From Eutreptiella sp. 'Long Island Sound 2002' (taxonomy: Eukaryota > Euglenozoa > Euglenophyceae > Eutreptiales > Eutreptiaceae), in contig OZ038382.1 of NCBI GenBank assembly GCA_964036045.1, forward strand, positions 6,262,289-6,326,288: 64,000 nucleotides of DNA, read 5' to 3'. The translations under genes and the position numbers were made by a program. This document shows positions 43,856 through 55,990 of the stretch, piece by piece; positions within the stretch are counted from its first letter, which is position 1; every line of letters starts with the position of its first letter. The notes under the pieces were generated by a model. It was not told the origin of the DNA, made no database searches, and saw only the letters and a list, made by a program, of their open reading frames with translations.

Positions 43856-45076
43856 AGGTAGAGGAAGGGGTGGCGTGAGGGCGGCGGGGGGTGTGGGGCC
43901 CTGCTCGACAGACAACGGTCCAGAGTCGGGCCCCTGGTGGGCGGCCGGGGGCGGTGTGGGGTGCGTGGGGGGCGTGCCGTGGGGTGGTGTGGGGGTGTGG
44001 CCTGCTACCTAGCCTTTCCCTACGAGGATGTGGCGAGGAAGACGCAGAGGAACTGAGGCCGGAAAGCCTGGGGATGGGGGCTGGGGCGCTGGCGGCGGGT
44101 TATCCCCGGCTGGGATGGCCGGGGTGCCCTGGGGTCCCGTGGGGGCGGAGGCTCCCCGCGTCGGCCGGGTGCGAAACCACGACCTGTGTTTCCGTCACCG
44201 AAGTTCTTAGGGTTCTACCCCAGGAACTTACCCGCCGCGGGGACTGTGGGCCGGGACGGCCAAGGGGGATGACAACGAAGAGGAAATGGGGGGCCAGGAT
44301 GAACCTGGCGGTCGGCACCTTCCCTCGGCCTGGGGGAGGCCGTTGCCCGGGGCTATTCCCCTCCTCCCGTGGCCGTGGTGCTGTGGTGGGTGGTGGTGTG
44401 GCTACCTCCCAACGGGTGTCTGTGCCCGGTGCCGTAGGTACAGACCCCCGTTGGGGGCGGGTACGAAGCGCCCAGTCGCCTCGCCCCCCCTGCACAACAG
44501 CCCGCCAGGCGCCGGTTGGCCTTTAGCGCGAGCTGTCGTGGGGGGGGGGGGCGCTCGGGGCAGTGCGGGGCGCCTCCGCTCTCCTGGCGGCCCGCTCTGC
44601 CCGTCAAATGCATCAAGGGGCGGCGCGGGCTCGTACCGCACGCGCGGGCCGCGCCGCCCCAGCCGGGGTGGGGGACGGGGGGGGGACAGGGGGGGGGTCA
44701 GGGGGTCGCGGCAGGTGGATGGAGGGTGGCGGGGGCTCGTACCGCGCACCGGCGGGCCCCACCACCCTCCAGTCGGGTGGCGCAGCTGCAGGGGTTCTGG
44801 GGGCCCCACCCAGGGGCCTTCGCCCCCCCCCCCCGTGCGGTTTCGGTGTGGGGGAGGGGAGGCAAAGGCCACTCGCGGCCATGACACATGGTGCATAGGG
44901 AGGGAGGTATGACACACGCAACGCCATGATGCGTGTGGCAGGGGGAAGGGGTGCAAGGCCTGGACCCCCACCGCGTGCGGGGGGTCCCCTTGTTCGTAAG
45001 GCGGCCGTCCGTCGGCGGCTGCGGCAGCCCACCTCGGGGGCTTCGCTACCTGAGAGAGGAGGGGCGGGAGAGTGGG
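43856..45076. other. GC-rich unique-looking spacer
   Basis: Between the minisatellite and block copy 2. Nothing recognised; long open frames reflect GC content. Confidence 0.5.
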
Positions 45077-45654
45077 GGGGCGGTGGGGGCACGGCGTGCA
45101 CGTTGGGGGGGGGGGGGGGTGGCTGTGGGCTGGTGGGTGGGTGCGCGCGCGAGGGGGGCGGGGGTGCGGTGAGCTCAGCCGCAGAGCGTCACCGTGCGGC
45201 CAACCGGGCGGAGGAGCGGCCGGGGCTGGCCAAAGTCGGCCGGGGAGCCCGGGGCGCTCGAGGTGTCGGCGGGGCCGCGGTCAGCGGTGGGGCCCGCACC
45301 CCGCTCGGCGGGGACGAGTCCCGCCGAGCATCATCCACGGGGGCGAATCCTGGTGGAGGCGGGGGGGAGCGCCACGCCGTCCCCTCGCGGCCGAACCGGA
45401 CCGGGACAGGCCCCGCCGGAGGGATACCGGGGGGGCGGGCGGGGCTGGGCACCGGGGCTCCGGGGCCCGGGTCCCTGGTGGTTGTGGGCCGGCGCGGGGG
45501 AGACCGGGCGGGCCTCTGGGCTGCGGCTGGTGAGGGGGGGCGTGGAAGGGCCGGGCGGGCTCGGGGGCGAACCCCGAGAGGCCCCCGGGGGCTGGGCGAG
45601 GGCTCCCGAGGGCGGCCGTTCCTTGAGGGGGGGGGGGGGTTGCTCCCTGCCCGG
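45077..45654. repeat. 580-bp block, copy 2
   Basis: Direct copy of 39604-40191, differing mainly in homopolymer lengths and scattered substitutions. It is followed not by minisatellite but by 45655-45960, which leads into the 1.2-kb satellite. Confidence 0.9.
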
Positions 45655-45960
45655 GGGACGACGGGGGCCCCTCTTGAGCGAGGGGGGGGGGAGGGCGTGT
45701 ATCGCCCGGTGTAGGGCCATGTCGATTCATGGCCGCGCGGCATGGGACTATATCCCCAACCCTCCGCGCCGGAGTCCCTTTTTTTGGGGAAGCTGGGGGG
45801 GGGGGGGGGGGGCTGGCGGTTGTTGTGTGCACCCACCCATGCGCGGGGGGGGTCGCCGGTGGGAGCTCCGTCCGGCTTGGCCGATAAGACCCGGTGGCGT
45901 CCCCTGGGCTCGTGGGCCCCTTCGAGGAAGAACCTCGGATTCGCCGGGGGGGACTCCGCT
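45655..45960. other. Boundary between GC block and satellite
   Basis: Contains G runs at about 45686 and 45797-45812. No gene. Confidence 0.5.
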
Positions 45961-48900
45961 AGGGTTAGGGTCACCGAGCTGGTGGAACCAGTCTTGGTTT
46001 TATAACCCTTTTTAGTGTCTAGGGTGGACCTACCAGGTTTAGCAGCAGCAGCAGCAAGCAGCAAGCAGCAGCAGCAAGCAGCAAGCAGCAGCACGCGCGA
46101 AATGGGTAAAAATCAGATTTCCGTCGTGGTGCTTCAGATTCGGGGGAAATTTTGGTGGATGATACCTATGGGTGTGAAGTACAATCACACAAAGTTTGAG
46201 CAAGAAACTCAACGGTGGCGGCCGGGAACGGGATTCGCAAGTGGCGGACCTCAGTTTCAGAAACTGCAGGTTAGGGCCAAAAACAGCCATTTTTGGGCCA
46301 AAAATGCCCTGGAACACATTCAAAACGGCCAAACGAAGGGAAACGGTGGGTACACTCCACGTGCCGCTTGACTTCCCCGTGTCAACGAGCTCTTTGCGGC
46401 CCTCTAACTCCATGATATGCCGCGGAAGCGGCCCAAAAAGGCCCCCAGAAGCTCCAACTGCCGACAGCCACAAACCAAGAATAGGCCACATCTTTGGCTA
46501 CATGGCTCAAAATGCGATTCCGAGGGCACCTACTCCACCCGCAACCCCCCACGTTTTGTGGTTTCCACCCCTCAGAATTGCCCAAACGGACGCCTAGACC
46601 CCAATAACTAGGCCCACTAGGCTGTGGCAAGCTGCAAGCTCAAGCCCAAACAGGTGGGTACCCAAATGGGTCAACAGGGTCCGAAAGGGGTAAAAATATG
46701 ACTTTCCGCAAAAATGATCCTAGACCATGTGCGACGCTAAAACAAGTGTTTTTGGACTGTTTTGAGCTTGTGGTGGCCCATTTGGGTCCTCCGAGAATCC
46801 CAAAATGCCTTGAAAATGGGCTGCTTTGGGACCAAAAATGGGTCAAAAATGGGTCAAAAACACATTTTTCCAAAACTCATTGTAGACCATTTGGGGTGCA
46901 CAAAAGGGTGAAATGAGCCCATTTTGAGCCCATTTTGGGGCATTTTGGCCCCTGAGAAGTCCAAAAAGCCTTGAAAGTGGGCCTCGTGGTGATGGGGTTC
47001 AGGTGCATTTCACTTTGTCAAGAGCCATCAATGTGTGAATCATTCTTGATGTCCCTCACCATTCATATCTAATGTTCCCTCCCCCACCAGCTCGGTCCCA
47101 ATATTCAGTCTTGATTAGGGTTAAGGTTAGGGTTAAGGTTAGCCCTAGCGTTAGGGTTAGGGTTAGGGCTAGGGTCACCGAGCTGGTGGAACCAGTCTTG
47201 GTTTTAAAACCCTTTTTAGTGTCTAGGGTGGACCTACCAGTTTTAGCAGCAGCAGCAGCAAGTAGCAGCAAGCAGCAGCAGCAAGCAGCAAGCAGCAGCA
47301 CGCGCGAAATGGGTAAAAATCAGAACTCCGTCGTGGGGGTTCAGATTCGGGTGAAATTTTGGTGGATGATACCTATGGGTGTGAAGTACAATCACACAAA
47401 GTTTGAGCAAGAAACTCAACGGTGGCGGCCGGGAACGGGATTTGCAAGTGGCGGACCTCACTTTCAAAAACTGCACTTTAGGGCCAAAAACAGCCATTTT
47501 TGGGCTTAAAAGCCCTAGAACACATTCAAAACGGCCAAACGAAAGGAAACGGTGGCTACTCTGCACGTGCGGCTTGACTTCCCTGTGTCAACGAGCTCTT
47601 TGCCGCCCTCTAACTCCATGACATGTCCCGGAAACGGCCCAAAAAGGCCCCCAGAAGCTTCAAATGCCGACAGCCACAAACCAAGAATAGGCCATATCTT
47701 TGGCTACATGGCTCAAAATGCGATTCCGAGGGCACCTACTCCACCCGCAACCCCCCACTTTTTGTGGTTTCCACCCCTTAGAATTGCCCAAACGGACGCC
47801 TACACCCTCGTACTTAGGCCCACTAGGCTGCGGCAAGCTGCAAGCTCAAGCCCAAACAGGTGGGTGCCCAAATGGGTCATTAGGGTCCAGTAGGGGCAAA
47901 AAGATGACTTTTCTCAAAAATGATCCTAGACCATGTGCGACGCTAAAACAAGTGTTTTTGGACCATTTTGAGCTTGTGGTGGCCCATTTTGGTCCTCCGA
48001 AAATACCAAAATGCCTTGAAAAAAGGCTGTTTTGGGACCAGAAATGGGTCAAGAATGGGTCAAAAACGCGTTTTTCCAAAAATCATCCTAGACCATTTGG
48101 GGTGCACAAACGGGTGAAATGAGCCCATTTTGAGCCCATTTTGGGGCATTTTGGCCCCTCAGAAGTCCAACAAAAGCCTTGAAAGTGGGCCTCGTGGTGA
48201 TGGGGTTGACTTGCAAGCTGATTTCACTTTGTTAAGAGCCATCAATGTGTGAATCATTCTTGATGTCCTTCACCAGTCATAGCTAATGTTCCCTCCCCCA
48301 CCCGCTCGGTCCCAATATTCAGTCTTGATTAGGGTTAGGGTTAGGGTCACCGAGCTGGTGGAACCAGTCTTGGTTTTATAACCCTTTTTAGTGTCTAGGG
48401 TGGACCTACCAGGTTTAGCAGCAGCAGCAGCAAGCAAGCAGCAGCAAGCAAGCAAGCAAGCAAGCAGCACGCGCGAAATGGGTAAAAATCAGAACTCCGC
48501 CGTGGTGCTTTGGATTTGGTTGAAATTTTGGTGGATGATACCTATGGGTGTGAAGTACAATCACACAAAGTTTGAGCAAGAAACTCAACGGTGGCGGCCG
48601 GGAACGGGATTCGCAAGTGGCGTACCTCAGTTTCAAAAACTGCAGTTTCGGGCCAAAAACAGCCTTTTTTGGGCCAAAAAAGCCCTAGAACACATTCAAA
48701 ATGGCCAAACGAAGGGAAACGGTGGGTACACTCCACGTGCGGCTTGACTTCCCCGTGTCAACGAGCTCTTTGCGGCCCTCTAACTCCATGATATGTCCCG
48801 GAAACGGCCCAAAAAGGCCCCCAGAAGCTCCAAATGCCGACGGCCACAAACCAAGAATAGGCCATATCTTTGGCTACATGGCTCAAAATGTGATTCCGAG

Positions 48901-51810
48901 GGCACCTACTCCACCCGCAACCCCCAACTTTTTGTGGTTTCCACCCCTCAAAATTGCCCAAACGGACGCCAAGACCCCAATACCTAGGCCCACTAGGCTG
49001 CGGCAAGCTGCAAGCTCAAGCCCAAACAGGTGGGTGCCCAAATGAATCAACAGGGTCCAGTAGGGGCAAAAAGATGACTTTTCTCAAAAATGATCCTAGA
49101 CCATGTGCGACGCTAAAACAAGTGTTTTTGGACCGTTTTGAGCTTGTGGTGGCCCATTTTGGTCCTCCGAGAATCCCAAAATGCCTTGAAAATGGGCTGC
49201 TTTGGGACCAAAAATGGGTCAAAAATGGGTCAAAAACGCATTTTCCAGACCTCATCCTAGATCATTTGGGGTGCACAAACAAGTGAAATGAGCCCATTTT
49301 GAGCCCATTTTGGGGCATTTTGGCCCCTCAAAAGTCCAAAAAGCCTTGAAAGTGGGCCTCGTGGTGATGGGGTTCACTTGCAAGCTGATTTCACTTTGTC
49401 AAGAGCCATCAATGTGTGAATCATTCTTGATGCCCCTCACCAGTCATAGCTAATGTTCCCTCCCCCACCAGCTCGGTCCCAATATTCAGTCTTGATTTAG
49501 GTGATGGTCACCGAGCTGGTGGAACCAGTCTTGGTTTTATAACCCTTTTTAGTGTCTAGGGTGGACCTACCAGGTTTAGCAGCAGCAGCAAGCAAGCAGC
49601 AGCAGCAAGCAAGCAAGCAGCACGCGCGAAATGGGTAAAAATCAGAACTCCGTCGTGGTGCTTCAGATTCGGGTGAAATTTTGGTGCATGATACCTATGG
49701 GTGTGAAGTACAATCACACGAAGTTTGAGCCAGAAACTCAACGGTGGCGGCCGGGAACGGGATTCGCAAGTGGCAGACCTCAGTTTCAAAAACTGCAGTT
49801 TAGGGCCAAAAACAGCCATTTTTGGGCCAAAAAAGCCCTGGAACCTACTCAAAACGGCCAAACGAAGGGAAACGGTGGGTACACTCCATGTGCGTCTTGA
49901 CTTCCCCGTATCCACGAGCTCTTTGCGGCCCTCTAACTCCATGATATGTCCCGGACACGGCCCAAAAAGGCCCCCAGAAGCTCCAAATGCCGACAGCCAC
50001 AAACCAAGAATAGGCCATATCTTTGGCTACATGGCTCAAAATGCGATTCCGAGGGCACCTACTCCACCCGCAACCCCCCACTTTTTGTGGTTTCCACCCC
50101 TCAGAATTGCCCCAACGGACGCCTAGACCCCAATACCTAGGCCCACTAGGCTGCAGCAAGCTGCAAGCTCAAGCCCAAACAGGTGGGTGCCCAAATGGGT
50201 CAACAGGGTCCAGTAGGGGCAAAAAGATGACTTTTCTAAAAAATGATCCTAGACCATGTGCGACGCTAAAACAAGTGTTTTTGGACCGTTTTGAGCTTGT
50301 GGTGGCCCATTTTGGTCCTCCGAGAATCCCAAAATGCCTTGAAAATGGGCTGTTTTGGGACCAAAAATCGGTCAAAAATGGGTCAAAAACGCGTTTTTCC
50401 AAACCTCATCCTAGACCATTTGGGGTGCACAAACGGGTGAAATGAGCCCATTTTGAGCCCATTTTGGGGCATTTTGGCCCCTCAAAAGTCCAAAAAGCCT
50501 TGAAAGTGGGCCTGCTGGTGATGGGGTTCACTTGCAAGACTTTGTCAAGAGCCATCAATGTGTGAATCATTCTTGATGTCCCTCACCAGTCATAGTTGAT
50601 GTTCCCTCCCCCACCAGCTCGGTCCCAATATTCAGTCTTGATTAGGGCTAGGGTCACCGAGCTGGTGGAACTAATCTTGGTTTTATAACCCTTTTTAGTG
50701 TCTTGGGTGGACCTACCAGGTTTAGCAGCAGCAAGCAGCAGCAGCAAGCAGCAAGCAGCAGCACGCGCGAAATGGGTAAAAACCAGACCTCCGTCGTGGG
50801 GGTTCAGATTCGGGTGAAATTTTGGTGGATGATACCTATGGGTGTGAAGTACAATCACACAAAGTTTGAGCAAGAAACTCAACGGTGGCGGCCGGGAACG
50901 GGATTTGCAAGTGGCGGACCTCACTTTCAAAAACTGCACTTTAGGGCCAAAAACAGCCATTTTTGGGCTTAAAAAGCCCTAGAACACATTCAAAACGGCC
51001 AAACGAAGGGAAACGGTGGCTACTCTGCACGTGCGGCTTGACTTCCCTGTGTCAACGAGCTCTTTGCCGCCCTCTAACTCCATGACATGTCCCGGAAACG
51101 GCCCAAAAAGGCCCCCAGAAGCTCCAAATGCCGACAACCACAAACCAAGAATAGGCCATATCTTTGGCTACATGGCTCAAAATGTGATTCCGAGGGCACC
51201 TACTCCACCCGCAACCCCCCACTTTTTGTGGTTTCCACCCCTTAGAATTGCCCAAACGGACGCCTACACCCTCGTACTTAGGCCCACTAGGCTGCGGCAA
51301 GCTGCAAGCTCAAGCCCAAACAGGTGGGTGCCCAAATGGGTCAACGGGGTCCAGTATGGGCAAAAAGATGACTTTTCTCAAAAATGATCCTAGACCATGT
51401 GCGACGCTAAAACAAGTGTTTTTGGACCATTTTGAGCTTGTGGTGGCCCATTTTGGTCCTCCGAAAATACCAAAATGCCTTGAAAAAAGGCTGTTTTGGG
51501 ACCAGAAATGGGTCAAGAATGGGTCAAAAACGCGTTTTTCCAAAAATCATCCTAGACCATTTGGGGTGCACAAACGGGTGAAATGAGCCCATTTTGAGCC
51601 CATTTTGGGGCATTTTGGCCCCTCAGAAGTCCAACAAAAGCCTTGAAAGTGGGCCTCGTGGTGATGGGGTTGACTTGCAAGCTGATTTCACTTTGTTAAG
51701 AGCCATCAATGTGTGAATCATTCTTGATGTCCTTCAGCAGTCATAGCTAATGTTCCCTCCCCCACCAGCTCGGTCCCAATATTCAGTCTTGATTAGGGTT
51801 AGGGCTAGGG
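45961..51810. repeat. Tandem 1.15-1.2-kb satellite, five units
   Basis: TCACCGAGCTGGTGGAAC starts units at 45971, 47175, 48347, 49508 and 50654 (spacings 1204, 1172, 1161 and 1146). Each unit has the same order: a TTAGGG-like leader, TTTTATAACCCTTTTTAGTG, an AGC-rich stretch of variable length, AATGGGTAAAAA, a conserved core and GCCATCAATGTGTGAATCATT. Units 2 and 5 share diagnostic variants (for example TCGTACTTAGGCCC and AACAAAAGCCTTGAAAG) that units 1, 3 and 4 lack. Open frames of 60-140 codons occur in several frames of every unit but are stopped in some units, so I do not call a gene. Confidence 0.93.
47117..47172. repeat. Interstitial TTAGGG telomere-like tract
   Basis: GATTAGGGTTAAGGTTAGGG and GCGTTAGGGTTAGGGTTAGG, degenerate copies of TTAGGG at the junction of satellite units 1 and 2. 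Shorter tracts are at 38351, 48328, 50640 and 51792. Confidence 0.85.
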
Positions 51811-52005
51811 TTGTTGTTGCTGTTAGGTCCTGCAGCCCTCGTGTAGCCCTCCTTCAGGTCAAAATTTTTTCTTGTTGCTTTAACACAAATATGATTTCTC
51901 GACAAAATTTTGAGTATTTTGAGTATAAACACATAGTATGAAAAATAAATTTGGCGCCTTCGGCGCCAGACAGTTTTCTCTCGAGACACTTGTTGGTGGC
52001 CGACC
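51811..52005. other. AT-richer segment with palindrome
   Basis: GTTGTTGTTGCTGTTAGG end of the satellite, then AT-rich sequence and the hairpin GGCGCCTTCGGCGCC at 51953-51967. Confidence 0.6.
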
Positions 52006-52110
52006 ACCACTATCTTTCAAAACCCGGGGGGGGGGGGGGGGCTGGGGGGGGGGGGGTCGCATACAAGGACCGGGCCCGGCCACCCCCCCCCCCCCGTGGA
52101 CGCGGTGCAT
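52006..52110. repeat. Dispersed poly-G repeat, copy 2
   Basis: CACTATCTTTCAAAACCC, a G run broken by CT, GTCGCATACAAGGACCGGGC and a C run; matches 3186-3275. Confidence 0.75.
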
Positions 52111-52789
52111 ATGTGATGCGCGCGCGGTGCGTATACTGGAAGTGTTGCATGAACCTTTTTTGATAATTTCATGGTAATACGTGGTGCCTTTTGGATGCTT
52201 TCAAGCACTTCCTCGTGCATTCCACATGCATGTTTGGCGGTGCACTGATCCCTGCCGGTACTTGGTGGTGTATGGATGCTTCTTGGTAATTCTTAGTGGT
52301 GTCCATTTGTATGCTGGTAATTCCTGGTAGTAATTGGATGTTTGCCGGAAATTGTTGGTGGTGTCTTGAGTTTTGGTGGTAATTACCAGTGATGTTTGGA
52401 AGTTTGCTAGTGGTGTCCGGATGTTTGTTGGTAAGTCTTGGGGATGTTTGTTGGTATGTTTGCCCGACCACCTACATGCATTATCCTCTAAATGAACCAT
52501 CAAAGAAGTAGTAGCAAGCATCTAATAACAACCGGCTACAAAGCTAAACCCTACATTTACAATCCCGGTGGCGGGGGGTTTTGGTTTCAGTTTCGGTTTC
52601 AGTTTCTTTTTTCTTTTGCCGACACCAGACTGAGTTCAAGCCATCTAGCCTCCGGTGTGTGTGGGCATTCAGGCCCAGTGAGTATGTACAGCATAAATTG
52701 GGTAACCTACAGCTTGATGCGGGCAAGGCATGTCTCCACGCAGGGAACGATATGGGGGGGGGAGGGGGGGGGGGGATTCGTAGCTACTG
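52111..52789. repeat. TG-rich minisatellite and spacer
   Basis: About 52200-52470 is a diverged array of units of about 30 bases (TGGTGGTGTCCGGATGTTTGTTGGTAA-like). The rest holds TTTCGGTTTCAGTTTC repeats near 52585 and G runs near 52757. No gene. Confidence 0.6.
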
Positions 52790-53846
52790 CACACGTCATG
52801 CAGTGGTGTAGGCTGCCGTGGCTTTTTCAAGCCCACCATTCAAGATCAGAGAGGTTGTTGCTAGGGACGTTGTCGTGGAGGGGATAGGCCAGGGCGTGGT
52901 TCCTGGGAGGAGCGCCGAAAAACACACATCCTCAGGCGATAGTATCGGCTTAGCCATCCAGTCCAGCATCATCCCATTGGATGGGAGACCCCGTAGGTTG
53001 GATGCCATCAGTGAAGCGCAGAGTAGGTCGTACCGGGGACCCCGTGAGTTGTACTGCTCAGGTGTCCCCCTGGGGACTCGTGCAGAGTTGTTTGCCACGC
53101 ATGCTCCCAGGCGATGGGACTCGTTTTCGTTTGAGGAGGAGGTGGCAGACGATGTCAGATTCCATGGCTAGGTGGCGTTCCTTCTGAGGCCAAGCATTTG
53201 TAAACTAGTGGTTTGAGAGTGTCTCCAATTGCACTACCTAGTTCTCCAAGTGGTGTCCGACGCTCGCAGAAACTGAGCGAAAGAGGAGGGACTGTTTCGC
53301 GCTTCCTGCCTCCATGTAGCTCCGGTGGCACCAGTCCCGCATTGTGCGGTCAGTCCCCCAGAACTTTCGAGAGACTTTGCGGAAAGAAGCTAGATACGCC
53401 TCTTCCACTCCTTGGCAAGCCATGCGCAGCCACTGATTGTGCACGCGCATGTAGTGTGTTACCATGGTTGCCCAGTTGAGGTATTTCTAGTGGGCCATCG
53501 CTGCATGGTGCAGCGTGGCCCCACGGATGGTCCGCACCTGCCTGGCATAGACATCGAACATTTGCCCATGGAGGAAGAGCATGGGGAGGTACAAGTGGGC
53601 ATAGGAGTGGAGCTGCAAGAGGGGGTGTGCCAGTTGCGTCTTCACGGCCACGGACGCCCGGGCCATAGAGTGCCGAAACCATAAACGGAGGGCGAGCATG
53701 GTGGTGTGCCAGGCGTGCAATATCTTTTTCAGCCAGTGGGTGAGCCGGCTTGCCCGCCTTGTGAGATGGAAGTGCACCCTAGCGTGGGTGGCCAGATCCT
53801 GCCTGACCGCAGTCCACAGGCGGCGGGTGTGGGTGACTCCATGCAT
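52790..53846 (-). pseudogene. Unidentified protein frame with in-frame TAG codons
   Basis: A single minus-strand frame from 53846 reads as protein (LTRRASRLTHWLKKILHAWH; AHLYLPMLFLHGQMFDVYAR; WLRMACQGVEEAYLASFRKV; FWGTDRTMRDWCHRS). It is crossed by TAG at 53487-53489, 53238-53240 and 53205-53207, each with protein-like sequence continuing in the same frame, and later by TGA. The Trp/His/Arg-rich helical composition would suit the part of a retroelement polyprotein beyond the reverse transcriptase, but no catalytic motif is visible, so function is unassigned. Confidence 0.3.
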
Positions 53847-54683
53847 GGTGTACAGGGGTCCCGGTTTTTTGGTGCTGCTGCAGGAGTCCTCCCCCGGGGG
53901 GGGGGGGGTCAGTTTCGGTCTCAGTTTCGGAAGGCACCGGGTCCGTGGCCCACACGCCTCCGGCGGCGCACCATGCCTAAGACCATGGCAGCTAACACGC
54001 TGTGCCCCTCCGGGCGCAATACCTCCCTCCGCCGAAAAAGTAGACGTGGCTCCTACGCGCGCTGGGATTCAAACTAGCGCCTTGTGTCTGTGCCTTGTGC
54101 CTCCTCTACTTTTCCTCCGGACCACGTCAGGGGGTGCAAGACTGTCTGCAAACCCCTTCTTAGTCTGCGCTCTCCAATTTGGCCATTGACCGCTACCCGC
54201 CATCTACTAGGCAACGCTCTGCCACATAGTGTATACCTTCCGCAGCACTCTCACCCGCTTGGCACCAGCCCTCTGCTGGACACCCATCACCACTTGACCC
54301 TCAGCAAAGCCTCTCACCGCCGGCTGCCTGCTCCAATGTCTTTGGCTCCCACGCTCTCTCCCCCCAGGAACCAGCAATGTTTTGCCGTGTGACCAGCAGC
54401 TGGTTCTTGGACAGTGTTTTCAAGCCAGAGAGTGCCAATGAACCAAGGGGCGGTTCTTGCGCAGGGCTATGAGCAGCCCCACACTGCAGGACTTTGTGCG
54501 TTGGGGGATGCATGCCCTTTCCCTTCTCACAGTGAAATACCCGACAAATGAACACCAAAGGACAGGCAAGCACGTATTCTCACATAATACACATCTACCC
54601 CCCCTTGTAATCGCCCCACCAATGTCGTGACGGTTCCCCCCAAGGGTGGGGGGTGGGGGGGGGACGGTCACGGAGTGACGGTT
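53847..54683. other. No firm gene
   Basis: Contains a box B-like AGTTTGAATCCCAGC on the minus strand near 54061-54075 and CGGTCTCAGTTTCGG repeats near 53920. Nothing else recognised. Confidence 0.4.
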
Positions 54684-54699
54684 TGGCACCTTCGGCGCC
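54684..54699. repeat. Palindromic hairpin
   Basis: GGCACCTTCGGCGCC, a one-mismatch member of the GGCGCC-TTC-GGCGCC family. Confidence 0.7.
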
Positions 54700-54807
54700 T
54701 AGTATTTTCTATGCTTTTTGGGCCAAGTGACCGTTCCCCTCCAAAGGGGGGGGGGCTGCAAGGGGCGGGGGGATAATTTAGTCCTGCATGCCTGAATTGT
54801 TGCCCTT

Positions 54808-55560
54808 ACCCCCCCCCTTGTCTAAGCTACGCCAAAGTACCAAATTAATACGGTCCCTACGCCTACTGTAGCTTGGACACGGGCGTAGCTTGCGCGCGAC
54901 ATATACAACTACCGACACACACGTAAATGAGCGCATAGTATGAGTGCACCTCAACCTCCACCCATGTTCCCAAAGGCATGCAAACACAAGAAAGCGATTG
55001 AAACATGGAAATTCAGGTTCACACCCATGTTCTCACAAGCAATGAAGCATGAGAAGCCTACAAATGTTCCGCTTGGAAACCCTTCTTGCGATGATACACC
55101 ATGCGGAACAATTGCACATGTTAGCCACTTGAAGATGCCGTTGAAGATGCCTTTGCCCGAGGTTTAGGGGCTGGTTTGGGCTCGGGCAACTTCAAATTCT
55201 TGGGAATGAAATTGCCTTGCATGTGGTCTCTTGTAAAGTACAACTTCCCATCAAAGACATGGGCCATTCCCCACGTGTGAAACGTGTGAAAATGACCAGG
55301 TATCCGGGTTCAAAAAGAGAAGATTGCATGGTGAGCTAGTGCAAGAAGGGGGAATATAATGCACAAATAACCCCAAAATCAGAGTTATGTGGGTTCAAGT
55401 GGGCAAACACTCACAACAAATGTGTACATGACCCTATGTACCCGGCAAATTCATCAAACCCATGTCTTATGTGGTTGCACTAAATTTGGTACCGAATTAA
55501 AATTAGGTACCAAATTAATACGGTCCCTACGCCTACTGTAGCTTGGCCATAGAACAGTGG
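54808..55560. repeat. Compound dispersed repeat R1, continuous copy
   Basis: Runs from CCTTGTCTAAGCTACGCC through TTAATACGGTCCCTACGCC, CAAGCAATGAAGCATGAG, GATGATACACCATGCGGAAC and AGGTTTAGGGGCTGGTTTGG to a second ATTAATACGGTCCCTACGCC at 55521. This is the uninterrupted version of 6842-7990. Confidence 0.8.
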
Positions 55561-55617
55561 AAAGTTCAGCAATAGGTCCCCACTGACAGACCTATGCCCT
55601 CAATCAGCAAGTATCAC

Positions 55618-55699
55618 GCGGCGGAGCCGCGGCAAACATTGTCCCATCTGTCCAGCGAAGCGCCACAGCTCTTCCTCGGATACGGCGCCAGAGGCGCCG
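55618..55699. repeat. Two palindromic hairpins
   Basis: CGCGGCGGAGCCGCG (55618-55632) and CGGCGCCAGAGGCGCCG (55683-55699). Confidence 0.75.
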
Positions 55700-55830
55700 C
55701 CACAGTTCGTCAGGATAGGTCAGGTCGCCCTCCCTACCCTCAGCAGGAACTGGGTTGAGCTGTCAGGTATCTCCGACACGAAAATAAAACCACCCCCCGT
55801 GTCGACCACTATGATGAACCCCCAGCGGCC

Positions 55831-55906
55831 TGTCCGCCGGGTTTCGAACCCACGACCCATGACGTGGGAGACAAGCGTGTTTCCGATATGCTACTGTCCG
55901 ATGTGC
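55831..55906 (-). repeat. tRNA-like (SINE-type) module
   Basis: On the minus strand TAGCATATCGG fits box A and GGGTTCGAAACCC is a perfect box B with T-arm pairing. CCCACGTCATGGG forms the central arm. The acceptor ends do not pair, so a SINE head or tRNA pseudogene is more likely than a tRNA gene. Confidence 0.5.
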
Positions 55907-55990
55907 TGTGCACCGGCCGTTCCGACCACCAAGTCATTCCCCCCCCTTGCCCCTACGGCTGCCGCTGCGGTTTGCACTTAGTGTAGACCT

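Noticed and set aside
39604-45654. rDNA intergenic spacer
   Set aside because: The array-plus-block layout is reminiscent of one, but I find no rRNA sequence in the window.
45189-46094. Pro/Arg-rich frames over the 580-bp block (both copies)
   Set aside because: No motif; the same block has open frames on both strands because of GC content.
46015-51586. Conserved 90-140-codon frames in each 1.2-kb satellite unit
   Set aside because: Several frames are equally open, the longest is stopped in units 2 and 5, and similarity follows DNA identity.
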